A DNA stretch of 64,000 bases from CAWJLS01 sp963843755 (lineage in GTDB: Bacteria > Acidobacteriota > Thermoanaerobaculia > Multivoradales > DATKCC01), in NCBI GenBank assembly GCA_963843755.1, contig CAWJLS010000008.1, positions 186,001 to 250,000 of the forward strand, given 5' to 3'. The notes beneath the pieces are model-generated. The model worked only from the letters and a program-made list of their open reading frames with translations, had not been told where the DNA came from and did no database searches. The position numbers and the translations under genes are program-made. How positions within the stretch are numbered: position 1 is the first letter of the stretch; each line of letters begins with the position of its first letter. Shown here one piece after another: positions 58,477 to 64,000 of the stretch.

Positions 58477-59616
58477 TTACCTCCTCCTCGCCGGCCGGGC
58501 GTTGGCCGCGGCTCCGGGACTGCTGCCCAGGGACGGATTCAGCGCCTCCGGCCCCCGGGCGATGATCTCCTGGAGCTCGTCCGGGTAGGACGAGCGCGCC
58601 AGCGCCGTCTGCAGGGTGATCAGCCGCTTGAAGTAGAGCGCCGCCAGGGATTGATTGAACGTCTGCATGCCGTGCTTGGTCTGGCCGGCCTGCATCATGC
58701 CGTAGATCTGGTGGACCTTGTCTTCTCGGATCAGGTTGCGGATCGCCGAGCTGGGCACCAGGATCTCCATCGCCAGCGCCCGCCCCTTGCCGCCCGCCCG
58801 CGGGAGCAGCGACTGACAGAGGATGCCCTCGAGCACGAACGAGAGCTGGACCCGCACCTGGGACTGCTGGTGCGACGGGAAGATGTCGATGATCCGGTTG
58901 ATCGTCTGGGCCGCCGAGTTGGTGTGCAAGGTGGCGAAGGTCAAGTGGCCGGTCTCGGCGATGCGCAGTGCCGACTCCACCGTCTCGTGGTCGCGCATCT
59001 CGCCGATCAGCACGACGTCCGGGTCCTGGCGCAGCACCGAGCGCAGGGCGTTGGCGAAGTTGTGGGTATCCGCCTTGAGCTCGCGCTGGTTGACCAGACA
59101 CTTCTTGTGCGAGTGGAGGTACTCGACCGGATCCTCGATGGTGACGATGTGCTCGCTACGCTCCCGGTTGACCTTGTCGAGCATCGCCGCCAGGGTGGTC
59201 GACTTGCCCGAGCCGGTCGGGCCGGTGACCAGGATCAGGCCGCGCGGCTTCTCGCACAGCCCCTCCACCACGTGGGGCAGGCCGAGGTCGCGGAAGCCCC
59301 GGATCTCGTACGGGATGCGGCGGAAGGCGGCGGCGATGGCGCCGCGCTGATGGAAGACGTTGGCGCGGAAGCGGGCCAGGCCCTTGATGCCGAAGGAGAA
59401 GTCGATTTCGAGATCTTCCTCCAGCCGGTGCTTCTGGTTGTCGGTCAGGATCGAGTAGGCGAGCTGCTTGGTCTCCGACGCGGTCATTGGAGGCACGTTC
59501 AGCGGCTTGAGCTGGCCGTCGATGCGGATCTGGGGTGGCGAGTTGGTGGTGACGTGGAGGTCGGTCCCCCCCTGGTCGACCATGGCTTTGAGAAGCTGGT
59601 TGAGCGTGACAGCCAT
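58477..59616 (-). CDS. pilT: Type IV pilus retraction ATPase PilT
   Basis: 379 residues from ATG 59616 (MAVTLNQLLKAMVDQGGTDL, the conserved start; the frame stays open 38 codons further without homology). An N-terminal PAS-like domain precedes the hexameric ATPase: Walker A LVTGPTGSGKSTTLAAM, Asp box IEDPVEY, Walker B VLIGEMRDHETV, His box TGHLTFATLHTNSA, and the AIRNLIRE motif needed for retraction. The C-terminal ~30 residues are an Ala/Pro/Arg tail. It powers pilus retraction, hence twitching and DNA uptake. The partner extension ATPase PilB is not in the window. Confidence 0.96.
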   Translation of the reverse strand: MAVTLNQLLKAMVDQGGTDLHVTTNSPPQIRIDGQLKPLNVPPMTASETKQLAYSILTDNQKHRLEEDLEIDFSFGIKGLARFRANVFHQRGAIAAAFRRIPYEIRGFRDLGLPHVVEGLCEKPRGLILVTGPTGSGKSTTLAAMLDKVNRERSEHIVTIEDPVEYLHSHKKCLVNQRELKADTHNFANALRSVLRQDPDVVLIGEMRDHETVESALRIAETGHLTFATLHTNSAAQTINRIIDIFPSHQQSQVRVQLSFVLEGILCQSLLPRAGGKGRALAMEILVPSSAIRNLIREDKVHQIYGMMQAGQTKHGMQTFNQSLAALYFKRLITLQTALARSSYPDELQEIIARGPEALNPSLGSSPGAAANARPARRR

Positions 59617-59799
59617 CAAGGATCCTCGACTCGGCGGTGTCCGGATTCCCGGGTCCACCATGATATTGAAGACGTTCGATGAGTCTACCGCAAGCTCCCC
59701 CACGAGGCCAGAGAGGCGAAACCGGCCCACCGCCTCCCGGGGGGCTTCCGCCTCGCCGGGCCTCCAGCACCAGGTCGCTCGCCGGTCGATTCCCTGCGG

Positions 59800-59805
59800 T
59801 ATGGT
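59800..59805 (+). promoter_or_regulatory. -10-like hexamer TATGGT of the ABC exporter
   Basis: TATGGT ends 8 nt before ATG 59814 with no ribosome site between. Confidence 0.4.
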
Positions 59806-59813
59806 AGCGCGTT

Positions 59814-61736
59814 ATGGATGGAGCCGCCGTCTTTCACGAGGAGGAGCGCCTCGGCAAGGCCTACGACGCACGCTTGATGCGCCGCCTGATCGCCTACGTC
59901 AAGCCCTACAAGGGGTTGGCCACGGCGGCGGTCGTCCTGATCGTGCTCTCGTCGGTGCTCCAGCTCGTCGGGCCGCTGGCGACCGCCGTCGCCCTCGACC
60001 TCTACATGCGGCCGGCGGCCGCGCCGGGTGAACCGCTCGGGCACTCGGTCTCGCCGGCCGCGCGCTGGTTCCAGACCTTCCTCGACGGCCACGCCGTGCA
60101 CCTGGCGCCGGCCGAAGGCATCGCCCTGGTGGCCCTGATCTACCTGGTGGCACGCCTGCTCACCTTCGTCGTGCTCTACGTTCAGTCGTACCTCATGCAG
60201 ATGATGGGGCAGAAGATCATGTACGACCTCCGGCGGGAGGTCTTCGGTCGGTTTCAACGTCTGCCGGTCACCTACTTCGACAAGAACCCGATCGGACGGC
60301 TGGTGACCCGGGTGACCACCGACGTCGACGCCCTGAACGAGCTGTTCACCGCCGGGCTGGTGTCGATCTTCGGCGACGTGGTGCTGCTGGTCGGCATCGT
60401 TTGGGTGCTCTTCTGGCTCGACTGGAGGCTCGCCCTGGTGACGTTCGCCGTCCTGCCCTTGCTGCTCGCCCTGACCCTCTGGTTCAAGGTGCGCGCGCGC
60501 CAGAGCTACCGCCAGGTGCGGGTGCGCATCGCCCGGATCAACGCCTTCCTCCAGGAGCACATCACCGGCATGCAGGTGCTCCAGCTTTTCAACGGGGAGG
60601 AGCGGGCGTTCGGCGGGTTCTCGACGATCAATCGGGATCACCGGGACGCCAACGTCCGGGCGATCTTCTACTACGCGGTCTACTTTCCGGCGGTCGAGGT
60701 GATCACCGCCCTCGGGGTCGGCCTGATCGTCTGGTACGGCGGCCTCAACGTGCTCGACAGCGTGCTGTCGCTCGGCGCCCTGATCGCCTTCCTCCAGTAC
60801 GCCCAGCGCTTCTACCAGCCGCTGGCCGATCTGTCGGACAAGTACAACATCCTGCAGGCGGCGATGGCCGCCTCCGAGCGCACCTTCCGGGTGCTCGACA
60901 CGCCGGCCGTGATCGAGTCGCCCCCGGCTCCCTACCGTCCGGACGAGCGTCCGGACGAGCGTCGTCGGGACGGGCTGGCCGGGGTCGCCGGGGCGCTGGC
61001 GTTCGAAGACGTCCGCTTCTCCTACAAGGAGGGCGAGCCGGTGCTGCGCGGGATCTCGTTCGCCGTCGAGCCCGGCGAGACCCTGGCGATCGTCGGCCAC
61101 ACCGGCGCCGGCAAGAGCACCCTGGCCAACCTGTTGCTGCGCTTCTACGACGTGGACTCAGGAAGCGTCACGGTCGACGGCGTCGACGTCCGGAAGTGGG
61201 ACCTCGCGGCGCTGCGCCGGTCGATCGGCCTGGTGCTCCAGGACGTGTTCCTGTTCTCCGGCACCGTCGGGCGCAACATCCGCCTGGACGAGGACGAGAT
61301 CGACGACGAGCGCATCCGCTGGGCGGCGTCGGAGGCCCAGGCGCTCGGCTTCATCGAGCAGCTCCCGGAGCGGTTCGAGGCGCCGGTGCGGGAGCGCGGC
61401 GCCGGGCTCTCGGTCGGCCAGAAGCAGCTCATCGCCTTCGCCCGGGCGCTGGCCTTCGACCCGAAGATCCTGATCCTGGACGAGGCCACCTCGTCGATCG
61501 ACACCGAGACCGAGCAGCTCATCCAGCAGGCGCTCGACCGGCTGCTCGTCGGGCGTACCAACCTGGTGATCGCCCACCGGCTCTCGACGGTCCAGAAGGC
61601 CGACCGGATCCTGGTCCTCCACAAGGGGGAGGTGCGCGAGATCGGCACCCACCAGGAGCTCCTCGCCCAGCGCGGCATCTACTTCCGGCTCTACCAGCTC
61701 CAGTTCAAGGACCAGGAAGCGCTGGCGGCAGGCTAG
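59814..61736 (+). CDS. ABC exporter half-transporter, MdlB/MsbA-like
   Basis: 640 residues: six membrane helices in ~25-340 (YKGLATAAVVLIVLSSVLQL, LLVGIVWVLFWLDWRLALVT), coupling helix region GRLVTRVTTDVDALNELF, then a nucleotide-binding domain from ~400 with Walker A IVGHTGAGKSTLANLLLRFY, Q-loop GLVLQDVFLFSG, signature GLSVGQKQLIAFARAL (LSVGQ in place of LSGGQ), Walker B ILILDEATSSID and the H-loop IAHRLSTV. It should work as a homodimer or with a partner to export lipids or drugs. A ~25-residue Pro/Arg/Asp insertion sits between the domains. Its stop codon lies inside the left end of the long inverted repeat. Confidence 0.93.
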   Translation: MDGAAVFHEEERLGKAYDARLMRRLIAYVKPYKGLATAAVVLIVLSSVLQLVGPLATAVALDLYMRPAAAPGEPLGHSVSPAARWFQTFLDGHAVHLAPAEGIALVALIYLVARLLTFVVLYVQSYLMQMMGQKIMYDLRREVFGRFQRLPVTYFDKNPIGRLVTRVTTDVDALNELFTAGLVSIFGDVVLLVGIVWVLFWLDWRLALVTFAVLPLLLALTLWFKVRARQSYRQVRVRIARINAFLQEHITGMQVLQLFNGEERAFGGFSTINRDHRDANVRAIFYYAVYFPAVEVITALGVGLIVWYGGLNVLDSVLSLGALIAFLQYAQRFYQPLADLSDKYNILQAAMAASERTFRVLDTPAVIESPPAPYRPDERPDERRRDGLAGVAGALAFEDVRFSYKEGEPVLRGISFAVEPGETLAIVGHTGAGKSTLANLLLRFYDVDSGSVTVDGVDVRKWDLAALRRSIGLVLQDVFLFSGTVGRNIRLDEDEIDDERIRWAASEAQALGFIEQLPERFEAPVRERGAGLSVGQKQLIAFARALAFDPKILILDEATSSIDTETEQLIQQALDRLLVGRTNLVIAHRLSTVQKADRILVLHKGEVREIGTHQELLAQRGIYFRLYQLQFKDQEALAAG

Positions 61737-61916
61737 CCTGCACTCTTCATGAGCCACCTACTGCGAGCCGCAAGTGCACGCAATCTCAGGGCGTACTCGC
61801 TCTTTGCTCCTCGACGTACCGTTACAGTACGCCTGCGTCGCGCATCGCTGTGTGCGCCCTGATCTCACGCGCACTTGCGGTTCTCGCTACGGCGTCTCGT
61901 GAATAATGCAGGCTAG
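61733..61916. repeat. 184-bp imperfect inverted repeat
   Basis: The ends CTAGCCTGCACTCTTCATGAG-like (61733-61753) and the complement of 61896-61916 match at 18 of 21 positions. Further in, 61770-61794 and the complement of 61856-61880 match at 20 of 25. The centre has GTAC (61816-61819) and GTAC (61827-61830) around CGTTACA. It spans nearly the whole space between the convergent ABC exporter and patatin genes, taking in the exporter's stop codon. No coding sequence is seen in it. It could be a MITE-like relic, a bidirectional terminator or a structured 3'-end RNA. Confidence 0.75.
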
Positions 61917-61948
61917 GAGTCTGCGCGGCAGGACGCGCGACCGCGCGT

Positions 61949-63844
61949 TCAGCCCTGGTAGAGCGCCTCGAACTTCTCCTGGTTCCCTTCGGCGGCGACG
62001 GTCCAGGCGGTCAGGCTCGCCAGCAGGTTGATCTCGGTCGCCGAGAGGTCGGTGTCCAGGGTGCCGTAGTGGGGGAAGGAGTGGAACGACGCCGGGTCGT
62101 CGAAATCCCCCAGCAGTGCCCGGACGTCGGACGACAGCGCGTCGTACCAGTCGCGCACCCGGGCGGTGTAGACCCAGAGCACGGTCACCGTGCGGCCGCC
62201 GGGAACCCCGAACCAGCGGTTGGCCTGGACGTCCAGGCTCTGAGAGAACAGGGCCGGCCTCAGGTTGGCGCCGGAGCCGCTCGCCTGCCAGAGCCCGCGC
62301 AGGAGGTCGGCGAACGCCCCGGAGGGGAAGACCTGGCTGTTCTGCCCTTCGGCGAACGCGGGCGTGTCGTCGCCGGCGTACAGCCGGTAGCCCTCGCCCT
62401 CCTGGTAGGGCTGGTAGCCGAAGAGCGGCGGAATCTGGCTCGACACCAGGATGCCGGTCCCCGGCTCGGTCGTGCCGTCGGCCTTGACGACTCCGCCGGA
62501 GACGGCCTCCAGGCGCTGGTTCGAGTTGATGAAGGAGATGACGTTGTCGATGTCGGTGTAGGTCAGCATGTCGGCGACCCCGGTGTTCTCGAGGCTGCCA
62601 CCGTCGGCGAACTGGGTCGGCAGGGTCTGGGGGAAGGGCTGGACGCCGGCGACCGGCCAGTAGGCGTACTCCGGAATCAGGGACGACAGCACCCCGAGAT
62701 CCTGCTTCATGTCGCCCATGAGCTTCGCTCGGTGGTGCTTGGTCCGATGCTTGGCGAAGAGCTCCGAGAGCTTCTCCAGACTTGTGCCGAGCTTGTCGAG
62801 ATGCTTGCCGAGCAGACCCATGGCGTCGGCGAACGTCTGGTCCACCAGGTCGAGGAACTCGTCCGGCTTCTGGGCGTACTGGGCGAACAGGTTCCCCAGC
62901 ATCTCGGCGAAGGCGGCGCTCGAGGCGCCGACGGCGTCGGCGATCGCCCACTGGCGGAGCTGGCCGACACTGACCTCGGGCTCGTCGACCGCGGCCGGGT
63001 TGGAGCTGAAGCCGAACGAGGTCACGCCGCCGCCGCCCGGCGCCCGGTCGTTTGCGTCGACGCCGGAGGGAGAGCCCACGATGCCGGTGAAGAAGGGTGT
63101 CGACTGGACCGGGGCGAGCAGGCGGAAGCTGGTGCCCGGCTCGGCCAGGAACATCGAGGTGTTGCAGAGCAGGTACGGCCGCTCAGAGCGCTTCGGGCCG
63201 GACGCGACCAGGTGGGCGGTCTCGTCCTGGAGCTGGGTGCCGCCGCGGGTGACGTCGCGCTCCAGGGTCTCCCGGTCCCAGGTGAAGAGCGAGGTCGGCG
63301 CGAACCGGGAGCCCGGGTCGTAGAGACCGTACGGTTCGAGGATGTGCAGGCCGATCAGCGCCTGCCACAGGAAGTTGGGCGGCGTCTTGCCGAGCTTGTA
63401 GAGCAGGTATGCCTCGACCGCCAGGGCCGCGACCGAGAACAGCCTGGTCGAGATGGTGTTGCCGACGTTGCCGTCGGGCAGGACGTCCAGGGTCTCGGCG
63501 GGCGTGTGGCCGCTCGTCTTGGTCGGGACCAGGCGCCCCGGGTCGGCGACGTACTCGTTCAGGTAGGCGTCGTCGCTGGTCCTCTGGGGGAGGTACTCGA
63601 AGGTGACGCCGACCCAGGAGCCGCCCGAGACGGTCGACAGCGCGCGCGTCTTGCCCAGCAGGCCGAGGGCCCTGAGGCCACGGAGCTGGCCCATGCCGGC
63701 GGACAGAGCGCGGGAGCCGCCTCCGGAGAGGCAGATCCCGACGTTGCCGGGAGTGTCGGCGCGGTCGACGAAGCGCTGGACGGTGAGCGGACCCGTGGCG
63801 AGGTCGGCGACGAAAACGCCGGAAGAACCGGAGCGCTGCAGCAT
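61949..63844 (-). CDS. Patatin/cPLA2-like hydrolase
   Basis: 631 residues from ATG 63844 with AAGGAGG upstream and TATGAT (63880-63885, minus strand) as a possible -10. The oxyanion motif CLSGGGSRALSAGMG and nucleophile STVSGGSWVG (V-S-G-G-S, as in cPLA2 rather than the patatin GxSxG) are followed far downstream by the catalytic Asp in FADGGSLENTGVADML. The domain is split by a ~300-residue region with membrane-interacting or helical stretches (FSVAALAVEAYLLYKLG; LGKHLDKLGTSLEKLSELF). No signal peptide. It is probably a phospholipase or acyl hydrolase acting on lipids; cellular role unknown. Confidence 0.82.
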   Translation of the reverse strand: MLQRSGSSGVFVADLATGPLTVQRFVDRADTPGNVGICLSGGGSRALSAGMGQLRGLRALGLLGKTRALSTVSGGSWVGVTFEYLPQRTSDDAYLNEYVADPGRLVPTKTSGHTPAETLDVLPDGNVGNTISTRLFSVAALAVEAYLLYKLGKTPPNFLWQALIGLHILEPYGLYDPGSRFAPTSLFTWDRETLERDVTRGGTQLQDETAHLVASGPKRSERPYLLCNTSMFLAEPGTSFRLLAPVQSTPFFTGIVGSPSGVDANDRAPGGGGVTSFGFSSNPAAVDEPEVSVGQLRQWAIADAVGASSAAFAEMLGNLFAQYAQKPDEFLDLVDQTFADAMGLLGKHLDKLGTSLEKLSELFAKHRTKHHRAKLMGDMKQDLGVLSSLIPEYAYWPVAGVQPFPQTLPTQFADGGSLENTGVADMLTYTDIDNVISFINSNQRLEAVSGGVVKADGTTEPGTGILVSSQIPPLFGYQPYQEGEGYRLYAGDDTPAFAEGQNSQVFPSGAFADLLRGLWQASGSGANLRPALFSQSLDVQANRWFGVPGGRTVTVLWVYTARVRDWYDALSSDVRALLGDFDDPASFHSFPHYGTLDTDLSATEINLLASLTAWTVAAEGNQEKFEALYQG

Positions 63845-63873
63845 GGCACCCTCCTTCGCGTTGTCGTAATTGA

Positions 63874-64000
63874 TCGATCATCATAGCAAAGATCGCCGAG
63901 CGCGCCGGCGATCCGCTCGACCACCGGGCCGAAGAGGTGTTGGGTGTGCACCAGGCGCTCGATCGCCTCGGCGCGGTGAACCCGCGCCACGTCCAGCTCG
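63874..64000 (+). other. Possible 5'-truncated ECF sigma-factor fragment at the window edge
   Basis: From a TGA at 63871 the plus frame is open to the window end and reads ERAGDPLDHRAEEVLGVHQA then LDRLGAVNPRHVQL, similar in pattern to the segment before region 4 of Acidobacterial ECF sigma factors (...ALDRLAALDPRxAxVVELR). There is no start codon or sigma region 2 upstream, so it would be a remnant or a coincidence. The opposite strand also has an open frame here without a stop. Nothing else is assigned in the last 120 bases. Confidence 0.25.

Noticed and set aside
59617..59730. N-terminal extension of pilT to 59730
   Set aside because: The ATG at 59616 gives the conserved family start and has GAGGATC upstream; the extension has no homology.
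61383..61460. LSVGQ signature in the ABC exporter as an inactivating change
   Set aside because: Substitution at the third position of LSGGQ is tolerated in many ABC exporters and all other motifs are intact.

Overview
This is a contiguous, very GC-rich (roughly 70 %) bacterial chromosome segment, densely packed with genes on both strands. The gene set points to a Gram-negative with an outer membrane, most likely an Acidobacteriota lineage such as Thermoanaerobaculia. Indicators are a GWxTD-like/VWA fusion, a DUF4388 (PATAN) protein, a tricorn-type protease, a BNR/sortilin-like secreted protein, a FecR/anti-sigma giant and many start codons without a Shine-Dalgarno sequence. The lineage call is inference. 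There are no phage, IS, CRISPR or rRNA genes; the only RNA gene seen is a selenocysteine tRNA (selC).

Layout. 1-6.3 kb: murA (5' end cut by the window) translationally coupled to an SLT lytic transglycosylase, a SurA-like chaperone, rsmI and a cysteine desulfurase. 6.4-14.3 kb: GWxTD/VWA protein, maf-dinB, a small conserved protein, a TrmJ-like methyltransferase, then eda - unknown - apgM (lower Entner-Doudoroff/glycolysis). 14.4-19.7 kb: macro-domain protein, argS, a MntA/HepT-like pair with degenerate active sites, and two tandem paralogous membrane-anchored proteins. 19.7-27.9 kb: a minus-strand run with overlapping or nearly abutting ends: ZnuA-like lipoprotein, ECF sigma factor, anti-sigma/FecR protein, then two ABC-2 ATPase/permease pairs. 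28-36 kb: tricorn protease broken by one inserted base, a fused E1 alpha-beta branched-chain 2-oxoacid dehydrogenase, and a Hanks-type kinase 1 nt upstream of it. 36.2-44.9 kb: selC, mprF, a Cys/Met PLP enzyme, moeA, DUF4388 protein, FmdB-like zinc ribbon, frameshifted xdhC, vapBC. 45.1-54 kb: PH/zinc-ribbon membrane protein, sulfatase, Asp/Glu racemase with a 29-bp tandem repeat at its 3' end, BNR-repeat secreted protein, beta-hydroxyacid dehydrogenase, APC permease. 54-64 kb: pilT-pilC-pilS-pilR, an ABC exporter, a 184-bp imperfect inverted repeat, a patatin/cPLA2-like hydrolase, and a possible sigma-factor fragment at the right edge.

Window-wide signals. (1) At least fifteen genes have a TANNNT-like -10 hexamer 6-11 nt before the start codon, most without a Shine-Dalgarno, which suggests leaderless mRNAs. 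The remaining leading genes carry AGGAG-type sites and often GTG or TTG starts. (2) A GC-rich hairpin element occurs three times just after stop codons, with compensatory changes in the stem. (3) Two genes (tricorn, xdhC) are each one base out of frame, either recent lesions or assembly errors.
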